Positions 9,358 to 19,197 of a DNA stretch of 64,000 bases are shown here, piece by piece. The notes below the pieces were generated by a model. It saw only the letters and a list, made by a program, of their open reading frames with translations. It was not told the origin of the DNA and did no database searches. Source of the DNA: Alphaproteobacteria bacterium (GTDB lineage Bacteria; Pseudomonadota; Alphaproteobacteria; RF32; CAG-239); contig JAFSUB010000025.1 of assembly GCA_017445475.1 (NCBI GenBank), positions 1 to 64,000 on the forward strand. The letters are read 5' to 3'. The position numbers and the translations under genes are program-made. Every line of letters begins with the position of its first letter. Position 1 is the stretch's first letter.

Positions 9358-10030
9358 TTTGCAAAATGCGTTTGACTTTCCGCTAACGGTTAAATCTTCT
9401 CTAAAAATCAAACGTTTAAATTTGAGGATTGACCACAAAACGCGCTCTGCTGTTCTTTCAATGCCAAAGTGGTGCAACAAAAAGACAGCATTTGACTTTG
9501 TCAGTGCACATTTAAGTTGGATTGAAGAAAAACTTGCAAGCCTTCCCGCGCTTAAAAATTTTGAAGACGGCCAAAAACTTTGCCTGTTCGGCAAACCGCT
9601 CACCATTTGCCACCGACCAGATTTCGGCGCGCCACAGCGCGTTGGCGACACACTCTTTGTCGGCGGGCAAAAGGCTTTTTTGCATCGGCGCATCAAAGAC
9701 TACATCAAGCGCGAAGCTAAAAAAGAGTTTTTAAGCCGTTCACAACTTTTGGCTCAAAAACTCGGTTGCACCTTAAAAGGGGTAAGCATTAAAGACACAA
9801 AATCGCGCTGGGGCAGTTGTTCAAGCCGGCAACACATCAATTACAGTTGGCGAATTGCCTTGGCCCCAACAGAAACCATCGACTATCTGATGGCGCACGA
9901 AACCGCCCACTTAAAAAACCCCAATCACTCAAAAGTCTTTTGGGAAACGGTTCAATCTCTTTGCACCGATTTTACAAAAGGCAAAACATGGCTTGAAACA
10001 AACGCAAATCAGCTTTACGAATATCGATAA
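9323..10030 (+). CDS. YgjP-like metallopeptidase domain protein (DUF45)
   Basis: The protein (235 residues from the ATG at 9323; a TTG at 9296 would add 9) belongs to the YgjP/WLM-like zinc-peptidase family. Diagnostic features are KDTKSRWGSCSS around residue 160-170, then YLMAHETAHLKNPNHSKVFW with zinc ligands H192, H196 and probably H202. The family is predicted to be cytoplasmic. Its substrate is unknown; some members sit beside restriction genes, but this one does not. The start overlaps the preceding gene by 35 bp. Confidence 0.87.
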   Translation: MKITLLTGKTFDLQNAFDFPLTVKSSLKIKRLNLRIDHKTRSAVLSMPKWCNKKTAFDFVSAHLSWIEEKLASLPALKNFEDGQKLCLFGKPLTICHRPDFGAPQRVGDTLFVGGQKAFLHRRIKDYIKREAKKEFLSRSQLLAQKLGCTLKGVSIKDTKSRWGSCSSRQHINYSWRIALAPTETIDYLMAHETAHLKNPNHSKVFWETVQSLCTDFTKGKTWLETNANQLYEYR

Positions 10031-10040
10031 TTTTTCTGAC

Positions 10041-11267
10041 TTATTTTTTCATCATCTGCGCGGCTTTTTGTTTGAGTTCGTCAAAACTCATGTTAAAATC
10101 CGAATCAAGCCAAGCGCCCTTCAATTTTGCAAGAATTTCTTTAATGGGCAACCCTTCATTCATACCCATTTCAATTAAGTCTTTGCCATTAAGCGGAAAA
10201 ACGGGAATTTCAAATTCGTCGATTTGCTCAAACAAAGCCTTAACATCAAACGTTGTTTCATTTTGAAGAGCAAGTGCAAACAAAATCTTATCTTTCGCAA
10301 ATTCCTTACCGTGCAAAAAAACAACCTTTCTCACATAGGGCATATTATGAAACTGCAGCGCGTCGAACGAAAATTTTGCAAAAGCAATCAAACGTGCTTT
10401 TTGCACCTTGGTTAAATGCAGCCGAATCGCCAAATTTTCAGCCAAAGCTGCATCCGGCAAAAACAAAATAAAAAGCCTTCGCAATGCGTCAGAGGGCAGA
10501 TTATTCACATACACAAGCTGATCAAGTCTTTGCAAATTTTGTGTATTCATCTGTGAGGGCAGCAGAAAATCCAAAATATCATTTTCTTTCATAATCTGCA
10601 AAACCTTCGGCGCATTTTGCGTAACAAGAATTTTAAAAAATTCATCTCTTATCAGCTCAACGGCGACATTTTTGAGCAAATCTTTGTTTTCCACCGAAGC
10701 TTTAAGCGCTTTCAAATCCGGTTCTGTTTTTGAAAAAATGGAATAAAACCTGAAAAAACGCAAAATTCGAATGGGATATTCCTTAATTTTTTCATCAGCT
10801 TTGCCGACAAACCGCACAACGCCTTTTTCCAAATCGTCAATACCGTTGTAATAATCAAAAACGTTGCCTTCCTCATCGGCATAAACCGCATTGATGGTCA
10901 AATCGCGGCTTGCGGCGTCCGCGTTCCAATCGTCCGTAAAAGCAAAATCGGAAACCGATTCTTTAACGGGTTTATGAAGTGATGAAACTTCCAAAACGTT
11001 GTTGTTGATAATCACGCCGGTTTTCGCAAATTTAAGCCCGATGGAAACGGTTTTCAAACCCTTTTCCAAGCAAGCTTCAACAAGCTCATCGGGTGTCAAA
11101 TCCGTTGCCAAATCAATTTCAAAGCCCTCAATACCGGCAAGCGCATCTCTGACAGCCCCGCCGACAAATCTTAACGCGCCGCCATATTCGTGCACCGCCT
11201 CAAAAAGCTTTAAAATGGCTTTGTCTTTGATGATACGGTGTATGTTTAAATATTCCGGTCTAATCAT
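10041..11267 (-). CDS. cca: CCA-adding tRNA nucleotidyltransferase family protein
   Basis: This 408-residue class II nucleotidyltransferase of the poly(A) polymerase/CCA-adding family carries GGAVRDAL (36-43), the metal-binding EIDLATD (50-56), and RDLTINAVY with the following DYYNGIDDLEKG. These support CCA addition to tRNA 3' ends. Both tRNAs in this window already encode CCA, so a repair role is plausible. The alphaproteobacterial version lacks an HD domain, and none is obvious here. The gene is convergent with the YgjP-like gene, 10 bp apart. Confidence 0.9.
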   Translation of the reverse strand: MIRPEYLNIHRIIKDKAILKLFEAVHEYGGALRFVGGAVRDALAGIEGFEIDLATDLTPDELVEACLEKGLKTVSIGLKFAKTGVIINNNVLEVSSLHKPVKESVSDFAFTDDWNADAASRDLTINAVYADEEGNVFDYYNGIDDLEKGVVRFVGKADEKIKEYPIRILRFFRFYSIFSKTEPDLKALKASVENKDLLKNVAVELIRDEFFKILVTQNAPKVLQIMKENDILDFLLPSQMNTQNLQRLDQLVYVNNLPSDALRRLFILFLPDAALAENLAIRLHLTKVQKARLIAFAKFSFDALQFHNMPYVRKVVFLHGKEFAKDKILFALALQNETTFDVKALFEQIDEFEIPVFPLNGKDLIEMGMNEGLPIKEILAKLKGAWLDSDFNMSFDELKQKAAQMMKK

Positions 11268-11369
11268 TTTTGAGCTTTAAAAAAAACAAAATCTTTGCTT
11301 TCTTTTAACAGTTTCTCATTATAATTCAACCCATATTTTGTTTTGTTTGAATAAAAAAGGTGTTGTAAA

Positions 11370-11876
11370 ATGAAAAAAATCTTGTTTTTGGCGGTGCTAT
11401 TGTTTTCCGGCGCTGCGTTTTCGATGGAAGCGCCGAAACTAATCGGCGATTACGGCGACTGGTCGGCATACACGTTCAAAGAAGGCGGCGCAAATGTGTG
11501 TTACATTGCCTCCACCCCGAAAAAAGACGAGGGTGCATATAAAAAACGCGGCGATATATACGCTGTTGTTACTCACCGCCCGAAAGACAACAGTTTTGAT
11601 GTCGTAAATTTTGTTGCCGGCTACACGTTCAAATCAAACGCAAAATTCACGGTGAAAATCGGCAGAGAAACATTCACAAGCTTTTTTGTTGAAGATGACA
11701 AGGCGTGGACTTTAACCGATGAAGCCGACAAAGCACTTGTTAAAGCAATGGTCAGAGGCGAGCATATGATTGTCGAAGGCACATCAAGCCGCGGCACAAA
11801 AACCAAAGACACCTATTCCTTAAAGGGCTTTGCAAGAGCCTATAAAGCCATCAACGCTAAATGCGGAAAAAAATAA
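11370..11876 (+). CDS. IalB-like secreted protein
   Basis: The 168-residue product has a clear signal peptide (hydrophobic 4-17, cleavage near FSMEA) and one compact domain. Text such as GDWSAYTF, CYIASTPKKDEG and RGDIYAVVTHRP matches the invasion-associated locus B (IalB) family, which is widespread in alphaproteobacteria. Two Cys (near residue 45 and 165) could form a disulfide. The name comes from Bartonella erythrocyte invasion, but most homologues are in non-invasive bacteria, so a virulence role should not be assumed. A ribosome-binding site (AAAGGTG) precedes the ATG. rlmN begins directly after the stop. Confidence 0.82.
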   Translation: MKKILFLAVLLFSGAAFSMEAPKLIGDYGDWSAYTFKEGGANVCYIASTPKKDEGAYKKRGDIYAVVTHRPKDNSFDVVNFVAGYTFKSNAKFTVKIGRETFTSFFVEDDKAWTLTDEADKALVKAMVRGEHMIVEGTSSRGTKTKDTYSLKGFARAYKAINAKCGKK

Positions 11877-12941
11877 ATGACCGGCAAAGTTCAAATCATC
11901 GGCCTTGATAAAAGCGAACTTGAAGATGCCCTAAAAGATATGGGTGAAAAGCCTTTCAGAGCCAAACAAATCTGGCAATGGCTATATTTTAGGGGCGTTC
12001 AAAGCTTTGATGAAATGACAAACCTTTCAAAACCGTTGCGCATAAAACTCGATGAGCGTTTCGTTTTAGAGCGTCCGAAAATTATCGAAAGCCAAATTTC
12101 AAAAGACAAAACACACAAGTGGCTTTTAGAATTTGCCGACGGCGCACGTGTCGAAACGGTTTATATCCCCGAAGCCGACAGAGGTGCCGTATGCATTTCA
12201 ACACAAGTCGGGTGCGCAATGGGTTGCAAATTTTGCTTAACCGGCACACAAAAACTCACACGCAATTTAAGCGCCGGCGAAATCGTAAGCCAGTTTATGA
12301 TAGCCCGCGACGCATACGGCGAATGGCCGAGCCCCACAGAAACGACACGCTATCTTTCAAACATCGTCGTCATGGGCATGGGCGAGCCTTTGCAAAACAA
12401 AGAAAACGTCATCAAGGCATTAAACATCTTGTCCGATGGCGACGGCATCGCCATCTCACGGCGGCGGATAACCATGTCAACCTGCGGCATTGTGCCCGAA
12501 ATCAACGACGTGATGGAAAAAACGGGCGTCAGGCTTGCCGTTTCGCTTCACGCGCCAAACAATGAAATCCGCGCAAAGCTGATGCCGATCAACAAGGTAT
12601 ATCCGATAGAAGACATCTTAAAAGCCTGCGCTACATACCAAAAAAAAGACGGCAGCCGTTACATAACTTTCGAATATCTGATGATAGACGGCGTTAATGA
12701 TTCGCCGCAAAACGCACAAGAGCTTGTCAATCTTTTGAAAAAATACAAAATCAGGGCCACTTTCAACTTAATTGCCTTTAACGCATGGCAAGGTTCCGAT
12801 TTTCGGCCAAGCTCGCCGGAAAAAATTCAAACTTTTGCAACCGTTTTGCAAAAAGCCGGCTTTGCCTGCCCGTTAAGGACGGCGCGCGGACAAGACATTT
12901 CGGCGGCTTGCGGACAGCTTAAATCCGAAAAAATGTCTTGA
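11877..12941 (+). CDS. rlmN: Dual-specificity 23S rRNA/tRNA A2503/A37 methyltransferase RlmN
   Basis: RlmN is a radical SAM enzyme that makes 2-methyladenosine in 23S rRNA and in certain tRNAs. The 354-residue length is typical. The cluster-binding CX3CX2C is at C113, C117 and C120 (GCAMGCKFC), followed by LTGTQKLTRNLSAGEI. GMGEPLQN and the mechanistic C-terminal Cys (about C345 in DISAACGQL) are present. The gene starts on the base after the IalB-like stop, so translation is probably coupled. Confidence 0.97.
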   Translation: MTGKVQIIGLDKSELEDALKDMGEKPFRAKQIWQWLYFRGVQSFDEMTNLSKPLRIKLDERFVLERPKIIESQISKDKTHKWLLEFADGARVETVYIPEADRGAVCISTQVGCAMGCKFCLTGTQKLTRNLSAGEIVSQFMIARDAYGEWPSPTETTRYLSNIVVMGMGEPLQNKENVIKALNILSDGDGIAISRRRITMSTCGIVPEINDVMEKTGVRLAVSLHAPNNEIRAKLMPINKVYPIEDILKACATYQKKDGSRYITFEYLMIDGVNDSPQNAQELVNLLKKYKIRATFNLIAFNAWQGSDFRPSSPEKIQTFATVLQKAGFACPLRTARGQDISAACGQLKSEKMS

Positions 12942-13066
12942 AAAAATCTCTCTTTTGATTACATTTCCTCTTATAAGTGTATTTTTTTATTTGCTCTTTT
13001 ACATAAAATCCTTATTGTAAACTTGATAAACACATCTTCGTTTTAGACACTGTAAAAAGGACACCT

Positions 13067-14848
13067 TTGAAACATATTGTTCGCTTTTTTTGTTTGCTTT
13101 TTTTGCTCGGTCTTGCTTTTTTAAAAACGGCCGCTACGCAGCCTTTGTCTTTTGAAAACGACAAACTGAAACTAACCGTAAACGTCAAAACCGATGCGGA
13201 AAATATGCTGATTTTACCTGTTTTTGAAATGAAAAACGATTGGCATATTTCTTGGAAAAACCCCGGAGATGCGGGCGTTGCCCCAAAGTTTTATCTTGCA
13301 AACCGGCAAATTTTTTCCTTAGGTCAAAGCACACCCGAGCGTTTTTTATATGAAGATTTAATTGTTCAATATGCTTATCTGGATAAAGCCTATTTTCTTT
13401 TTGAAACAAAAAAACAGAACAAACCCGTAAACTTCAAGGTTTTCTGGACAGCCTGCCGCGAAGATTGCGTGCCCGAACAGGCTTCGTTTGAACTTTTGCC
13501 GAAAACCACGCTTTCCTTTGAAAAAAAATATGCGCGCGCCCTTAAAACTTTTCCTCAAAAAGCAAAGCTTCCGATTGAAACAAAAATCAGCGGCAATGAT
13601 TTAATTTTGAAAATTCGCGAGCCTTTTGAACTGCCGGTTTATTTTGCCGCTTCCGAAGAAGGACTTTTTGCAGCCGACAGTCCGCAAAATGCCGAATATA
13701 AGGACGGTGCGCTGGTTTTAACAATCAAAACCGACGGCCTTTCAAAAGCGCCTTCAAGCGGTGTTCTTTTCTCAAACAATAAAGCCTATGACGTTTTGAC
13801 GAGCACCGGCGAAAAATCGGTTTTAGGACTGTTGCTTCTTGCGTTTTTGGGCGGAATAATCCTCAACTTAATGCCATGTGTTTTTCCCGTATTAAGCCTT
13901 AAAGCCATTGCCATGGTGCAATCGACATATCAAAAAAGAGGGCACATTAAACGCGCCTTTGCATATCTTTTCGGTGTTCTTGCCTGCTTTTTTGTCATTG
14001 CAAGCGCTCTTTTTGCCTTAAAATCTGCGGGCAAAGCGGTCGGCTGGGGTTTTCAGCTTCAATCACCCCTGTTTGTTTTGGTGATGATTGTTCTTTTTGT
14101 GTTCATTTTGCTTTATCTTTTCGACATTTTCAAAATCAAAACGCCTTTTGTCGGCAAACTTTACAAAGTATCGCTTCTTAATTCGTTTTTAACGGGCTTT
14201 TTTGCCGTTTTAATTGCAAGCCCCTGCACCGGTCCGTTTATGGGTGCCGCGCTCGGTTATGCCCTTTTGGAAGAAAGCTTTGTTTATTTTCCGGTTTTTT
14301 TAAGCTTGGGTTTGGGATATGCACTGCCATTCACGCTTTTGGAAATATTCCCGAAAACCTTTAAAAAACTTTTGCCTGCCCCCGGACATTGGATGGTAAA
14401 GCTTAAATACATTCTTTCAATTCCGATTTTCTTAACCGTGCTTTGGCTCTGCTGGGTTTTGTTTCATCAAATTCAAAACCCGTTTCAAACGGATGCGTTT
14501 GAACCATACAGTTTCAAAAAAGTTGAAAAAGCGCTTGAAAAAGGCGAACCTGTGTTCATCGATTTCACGGCCAAGTGGTGCTTAACCTGTCTTTTTAACG
14601 AGCGCACGGTTTTATATTCCGACGCGTTTTTAGACAAGGCAAAACAGAAAGGTGTTCGGCTTTTTAAGGCCGATTGGACGCGTTACGACGCGCAAATCTT
14701 AAAAAACCTGAAAACATACGGCAGAAGCAGTGTGCCGCTTTATGTTTTTTATCAAAAAAGCAGCGATGAACACATCGTCTTGCCCCAAATTTTAACCTTA
14801 GATGCAACGCTGTCAGTTTTGGACGGCCAAAACCAAAACAATGATTGA
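13067..14848 (+). CDS. DsbD/ScsB-type thiol:disulfide reductase
   Basis: This 593-residue inner-membrane protein moves electrons from cytoplasmic thioredoxin to the periplasm. It has a signal peptide (about 5-22) and a periplasmic N-terminal domain with a Cys pair in TACREDCVPEQ. A membrane region of about eight helices holds the paired-Cys motifs MPCVFPVLSLKA and ASPCTGPFMG. A C-terminal thioredoxin domain follows with CLTC in KWCLTCLF. The N-domain resembles the ScsB/alphaproteobacterial form more than E. coli DsbD. It starts with TTG, supported by AAAAAGGA upstream and the immediate signal peptide. Its end overlaps the convergent permease gene by 36 bp. Confidence 0.88.
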   Translation: MKHIVRFFCLLFLLGLAFLKTAATQPLSFENDKLKLTVNVKTDAENMLILPVFEMKNDWHISWKNPGDAGVAPKFYLANRQIFSLGQSTPERFLYEDLIVQYAYLDKAYFLFETKKQNKPVNFKVFWTACREDCVPEQASFELLPKTTLSFEKKYARALKTFPQKAKLPIETKISGNDLILKIREPFELPVYFAASEEGLFAADSPQNAEYKDGALVLTIKTDGLSKAPSSGVLFSNNKAYDVLTSTGEKSVLGLLLLAFLGGIILNLMPCVFPVLSLKAIAMVQSTYQKRGHIKRAFAYLFGVLACFFVIASALFALKSAGKAVGWGFQLQSPLFVLVMIVLFVFILLYLFDIFKIKTPFVGKLYKVSLLNSFLTGFFAVLIASPCTGPFMGAALGYALLEESFVYFPVFLSLGLGYALPFTLLEIFPKTFKKLLPAPGHWMVKLKYILSIPIFLTVLWLCWVLFHQIQNPFQTDAFEPYSFKKVEKALEKGEPVFIDFTAKWCLTCLFNERTVLYSDAFLDKAKQKGVRLFKADWTRYDAQILKNLKTYGRSSVPLYVFYQKSSDEHIVLPQILTLDATLSVLDGQNQNND

Positions 14849-15712
14849 GCACACCATTGCAAAAATCGTCTTTTTGCTCGGCAACATATAGATTTTTTTG
14901 TTTGTGTAGCGTGCATAAAGGTTATTTGCAAGCAAAACCCACACGGGATACGCATAAATAATGGCCATCACATAAGCCGGATTTGTACCCAAAAACAAAC
15001 TGTAATTTTTCAAGAAATACATTGAAATGATAATGCAGATAATCGGCAAACCCGCATAGCGAATGTTTTTAAAACTGACAACTTCTCTAAAACTGTTGCC
15101 GCCTTTCATAAATGCCACCAAATTAATCAACCCCGCCACAAACGACGTGATGAGCGAATAATAAAAAATTGCACCGAGCAAATTGTCTTTGCCAATAGTC
15201 ATCAAAATTTTGCACAAAATATCAATCACCGTAACCGACAGCATTGCAGGCAACAAATAAAGCAGCGCATACCGGCTGAATTTGTTTTTCTTCAAATTTA
15301 AAACCGAGAAAACCACACCTAAAATTGCAAGCGTAATCACCAAAAAGCGCACAGGCTCACCCAAAAGCTCAGAGAAAAGATTGGGGTGAATAATAAACCA
15401 CATCACATAGCCGAAAAAAACGCTGATAGGCTGAATAACGCTTGTTGTTTCCGCGCCGAAACGATTGGCGGCATTAAAAAGCCGATTGTCCAAATAGGCA
15501 ATCAAGAACCCTTGAAAAAACGAAATAAAATAAAAAACCGCACTGCCTACGGGGGGAATAAAAAAACAAAAAGGAAGCAAAACGAGCGTCGTCCCGACGC
15601 CGCGATAAACCATAATGTGCGAACCTTTAAGCTTAAAAATCTGGTTTGCAAAAATATACATCGCAAACACAATGCTTGCAAAAACAGATGTAAGCCACCA
15701 TAAATGATACAT
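14813..15712 (-). CDS. DMT-superfamily permease-like membrane protein
   Basis: The 299-residue protein is almost entirely hydrophobic, with about ten predicted helices in two halves, as in EamA/DMT-superfamily transporters. The first half includes FANQIFKLKG and an internal NRFGAETTSVIQP segment. The second half includes TSFVAGLINL and GTNPAYVMAIIYAYPVWVLL, typical of the second DMT repeat. The substrate cannot be told. The 3' end overlaps the DsbD-like gene. It lies just downstream of the phosphoethanolamine transferase gene on the same strand. Confidence 0.7.
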   Translation of the reverse strand: MYHLWWLTSVFASIVFAMYIFANQIFKLKGSHIMVYRGVGTTLVLLPFCFFIPPVGSAVFYFISFFQGFLIAYLDNRLFNAANRFGAETTSVIQPISVFFGYVMWFIIHPNLFSELLGEPVRFLVITLAILGVVFSVLNLKKNKFSRYALLYLLPAMLSVTVIDILCKILMTIGKDNLLGAIFYYSLITSFVAGLINLVAFMKGGNSFREVVSFKNIRYAGLPIICIIISMYFLKNYSLFLGTNPAYVMAIIYAYPVWVLLANNLYARYTNKKIYMLPSKKTIFAMVCSIIVLVLAVQN

Positions 15713-15786
15713 TCTATCCCCCTGTTTTGTGGTAAAACACAGCCTTAAAACTAAAGCAAAAAAATAAAAATTTCATTAAAAAAAGC

Positions 15787-17571
15787 TCATTCGTCTTTCA
15801 AGTGCTTTTGCCCGTGAAGCGTTAAAGCTTCTTCTTTGCTCAAGCCATATCGGGTGCTTGCCAAATTGAAATATGCCTGATATTCCGCCAAGCCTTCAAT
15901 ACCAAGCAAATCTGCCAATAAGTTGTCCAGCAAATCATTTGTAAAAACGGCATTGGAATTTTTTTTCAAAGCTTCAAAAACTTGCGGCCGGCTTGCCTTA
16001 AAGGCATTTGAAACCTTCACAAACAAAGGAACACGCGCCATTTTATACGTAAATCTCGAGCTTTCATGACCCAAACTGTTGTCCGGATCTTCGCCGTGAT
16101 CCGACAAATAGACCAGCGCCATAAACTTTGGATTTTTCACGGCAACCTCATCAATTTTTTGCAAAACATAATCGGTATAAAAAACACTGTTGTCATACGT
16201 ATCCACACGCTTTGAGGGGCCATTTACAAAGCGCTCGAAAACTTTGGGATATCTGTCGCGATAAGCCCCGTGACACCCCATCAAATGCAAAACCACGAAA
16301 GCCTTATTTGAAAGCTCTAAATTTTGAAGTGTATCCGCCAGTTTTTCGTCATAATAAGCCGTTGAAAGTTTGTCCCCCACGCTGTTGTTGAGCCAAATCT
16401 GCTTATCGGCCGCCCCGGCCATAATCGCCACGGGATTTTTAAAAACACTTTCTTTGGGCTGATTTGAAATCCAATATGTTTCAAACCCCGCCGCCCGCGC
16501 AACTTCAATAATCGAATACGCACTTGCAAAATCAACATCGTGATATTGATCCATCGTGCTTAAAGCAAAGCTCAAAACAGGCACCGTGTGCGTATGGTTT
16601 GAATAAGCGTTTGAAAAAAACACCACATCTTGCGAATTTTTCACACTCTCAAGCCATGGCGTCGTTTGCCTTTCATAACCGTATGCACTCATATGATCGC
16701 GCGTTTCAGACTCGCCGATAACCAAAATGTAAACACCATCATAATGAGCAGACACACCCTCCTTTAAGAGTGCCTTAACCCGTTTGAGACGCACATCTTT
16801 GCTTTCTTCATATTTTTCAAAATTCTGCAGGGTTTCAAAAGTGTTGGCCGCAACGTTAAAAACAAAATGAACATTTGTCTTGGGCAAAATTTTGAAACCG
16901 GCCCATAAAAGCGCAATCGTAGTTGCCGCAAGCAACATTTTTTTGAAACCATCGCGCGGCCTGATTTTGCAAAAAAACCAACCCATATAAAGAATACAAC
17001 TCAAAATAACAAGGCTCAAAAAGCCCCAAAGCCAAAGATTTTGGTCAACCAAATACGCCAAAACCTCCTCTTTGTTTGTTTGAAAAAGTGTAAGCAAAAT
17101 TTCTGCCGAGAACACGGCATGATTAACCAAAAAATAACCGATCATCACAAACGCCGGAAAAACGCCGACACATGCCAAAAACAAAACAAAAAACGCCTTA
17201 AAACGCCCAAAAACTTTGAAACCGCTCAAAGCATATTGCAGCAAAAGCAAAAAACAGCCGATAAAACTTGCAAAACAGAGTGTGTGCACAATTTCACGCT
17301 CTGATAAAATCATACCGTCAAAACGCTTTACAAAGGCGCTCAAAAAATACAACAGCGCGATGGTCCAAAAAAACAAAAAAGACTTTTTGTTAAAATCAAA
17401 AAGTGCCTGAACCAAAGCAAAAACAAGCCCAAAAAAAGCAACATAACCCCAATCTTCGCGCAAAGCGATTTGCTCGGTTGTTAAAAACCTCAAACCAAAA
17501 ACCGTAAGCACGTATTGTGCAAAACAGACAACACTTGCCACCATTTGCCGACGGGAAAAACCTAAAAACAT
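15787..17571 (-). CDS. Phosphoethanolamine transferase (EptA/CptA family)
   Basis: This 594-residue enzyme has an N-terminal membrane part (about 5 helices to residue 220) and a periplasmic sulfatase-fold domain. Such enzymes transfer phosphoethanolamine from phosphatidylethanolamine to lipid A or core sugars. The domain begins with VLVIGESETRDHMSAYGYERQ-like text, with the nucleophilic Thr in GESETR. Other motifs are FSNAYSNHTHTVPVLSFALS, LHLMGCHGAY and YLSDHGEDP (metal-binding DHGE). The exact acceptor is unknown. The sensor kinase gene lies upstream on the same strand, 100 bp away, so envelope-stress control is possible but unproven. Confidence 0.85.
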   Translation of the reverse strand: MFLGFSRRQMVASVVCFAQYVLTVFGLRFLTTEQIALREDWGYVAFFGLVFALVQALFDFNKKSFLFFWTIALLYFLSAFVKRFDGMILSEREIVHTLCFASFIGCFLLLLQYALSGFKVFGRFKAFFVLFLACVGVFPAFVMIGYFLVNHAVFSAEILLTLFQTNKEEVLAYLVDQNLWLWGFLSLVILSCILYMGWFFCKIRPRDGFKKMLLAATTIALLWAGFKILPKTNVHFVFNVAANTFETLQNFEKYEESKDVRLKRVKALLKEGVSAHYDGVYILVIGESETRDHMSAYGYERQTTPWLESVKNSQDVVFFSNAYSNHTHTVPVLSFALSTMDQYHDVDFASAYSIIEVARAAGFETYWISNQPKESVFKNPVAIMAGAADKQIWLNNSVGDKLSTAYYDEKLADTLQNLELSNKAFVVLHLMGCHGAYRDRYPKVFERFVNGPSKRVDTYDNSVFYTDYVLQKIDEVAVKNPKFMALVYLSDHGEDPDNSLGHESSRFTYKMARVPLFVKVSNAFKASRPQVFEALKKNSNAVFTNDLLDNLLADLLGIEGLAEYQAYFNLASTRYGLSKEEALTLHGQKHLKDE

Positions 17572-17670
17572 TTACCTTCTCTTTTTTTTAAACCTCATTT
17601 CTTATATAAAACCCGCCATTAAAAGTAAAGGTAAATATTTATTTTTTGAAAATCTCCGTCAAGAAAACTT

Positions 17671-19095
17671 CTAATCTTTCAATTCAACGGGCAAATAAAC
17701 CGTAAATGTTGTCCCCTCATACAGGCTTGACGACACAGTCAGATTGCCCCTGTGTCGCATAATAATCTGTTTAGCAATTGAAAGCCCCAAACCGGTTCCT
17801 TTAATGTTTAAATTTTTATGCTCCTGCATACGGTAAAAGCGCTCGGTCAAACGCGTCAACTCTTCCGTGCTGATTTTCGGCCCTTTGTTATTAACCGAAA
17901 TTGCAACCGCCGCCCCTTTTGCCACATGAAAGGCCTTCGAGGGTATAATCTCTTCTGTTTTTTTAAGCCTGATGACAACATCACCGTTACTCAACCCATA
18001 TTTAATGGCATTGTCCGTTAAATTCTGCAAAAGCTGCCTGATTTGCCCCTCATCTGCCGTAATTTTTGGCAGCTTATCCTGCTTTTCAACCACAATATGC
18101 ATACCGCGTTCAGAGGCCTTGTGCTCAAATGCACCAGCCACATCATCAACAATTTTTGCAACATTGATTTTACCTTTCGGCTTCTCGTCCTGCGACATTT
18201 CAATTTTTGAAAGCGAGAGCAAATTTTCAATCAGCGATGACATAAACGAAGCTTGTTCGGCCATAATTTTCAAAAACTGTTCTCTTGCGTCCTTGTCGTC
18301 TTTTGCACTTGTCTGCAACGTTTCAATAAAGCCTGAAATCACGGAAAGCGGCGTTCGAAGCTCGTGGCTTGCGTTTGCCACAAAATCGGCTTGCATTTTT
18401 TCAACGGTTAAGGCTTTTGAAAGGTCATAAAGCGAAATAACGGCAACGGCTCTGCCTTTTGAAAACCATGGAAGCTGTTTAATGTGCGCATAAATTTTTC
18501 TGTTTAATGGTTCTTTTGCAAACAAAAACAAATCTTCCGACTCGCTTTCTTTTTTCAAAATTTTTGAAACAGCGCGAATAAAATTGTTTGAATCAAACAC
18601 ATTTTCAATGTTTTTATCTGTTACATTTTCGCCAAGCATCTTGCGTGCCGACAGGTTTGCCCCCAAAATATTGCCCGAGCGATCAATCATCAAAATCGGA
18701 TCGGGCAGCGTGTCCAAAACAGCCGCATCCGACATAACCTGTGCCTGCAGTTCGTCCGTTTTTGCAACCCAAAAGCTGTGCATTGAATTAACCGCCTCGG
18801 CAATATCATGCGCTTCATCCTCGCTCAAATCAACATCATCAAGTGTTTTTCCCTCGGCAAGCGTGTTGATATATCGCCTCAAGTGTTCCAAATCAATGGT
18901 AATCGGCGACAAAAAAATCATATTAAAAACAACGATAACGGCATATGACAACACGGCCGACATCGGCGAAAGCATTGATAGAAAAACTAAAAGCACAAAA
19001 ACAATGGCCGACGGCAGCGAAAGCATCAACACACGCGCCGAAAAACTTGAGTTTTGCTTGCCTCTCAAATCGCCGATTTTCTTTAAAAGCATCAC
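17671..19095 (-). CDS. PhoR-like sensor histidine kinase
   Basis: The 474-residue kinase has two N-terminal transmembrane helices (about 21-42 and 47-66) with almost no periplasmic loop. A short HAMP-like linker and a PAS domain (about 122-225) follow. The HisKA domain has the phosphoacceptor H244 in ASHELRTPLSVISGF. The HATPase domain has an N-box LLQNLTDNAIKYG and a G-box GTGLGLSIAKQI. The architecture is that of PhoR. No response-regulator gene is adjacent, and mutS is divergent on the other side, so the partner must be encoded elsewhere. Start: MM, either Met possible. Confidence 0.88.
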   Translation of the reverse strand: MMLLKKIGDLRGKQNSSFSARVLMLSLPSAIVFVLLVFLSMLSPMSAVLSYAVIVVFNMIFLSPITIDLEHLRRYINTLAEGKTLDDVDLSEDEAHDIAEAVNSMHSFWVAKTDELQAQVMSDAAVLDTLPDPILMIDRSGNILGANLSARKMLGENVTDKNIENVFDSNNFIRAVSKILKKESESEDLFLFAKEPLNRKIYAHIKQLPWFSKGRAVAVISLYDLSKALTVEKMQADFVANASHELRTPLSVISGFIETLQTSAKDDKDAREQFLKIMAEQASFMSSLIENLLSLSKIEMSQDEKPKGKINVAKIVDDVAGAFEHKASERGMHIVVEKQDKLPKITADEGQIRQLLQNLTDNAIKYGLSNGDVVIRLKKTEEIIPSKAFHVAKGAAVAISVNNKGPKISTEELTRLTERFYRMQEHKNLNIKGTGLGLSIAKQIIMRHRGNLTVSSSLYEGTTFTVYLPVELKD

Positions 19096-19197
19096 ATTCT
19101 CCGTTTGTTAAAGCAAAAAAAGGTGGACTTTGAATAAAAACAGGTTAAAATGCAATAGGTTTAAATTCACTTAAGAAAAGCTAGAACGAAATAAAAA

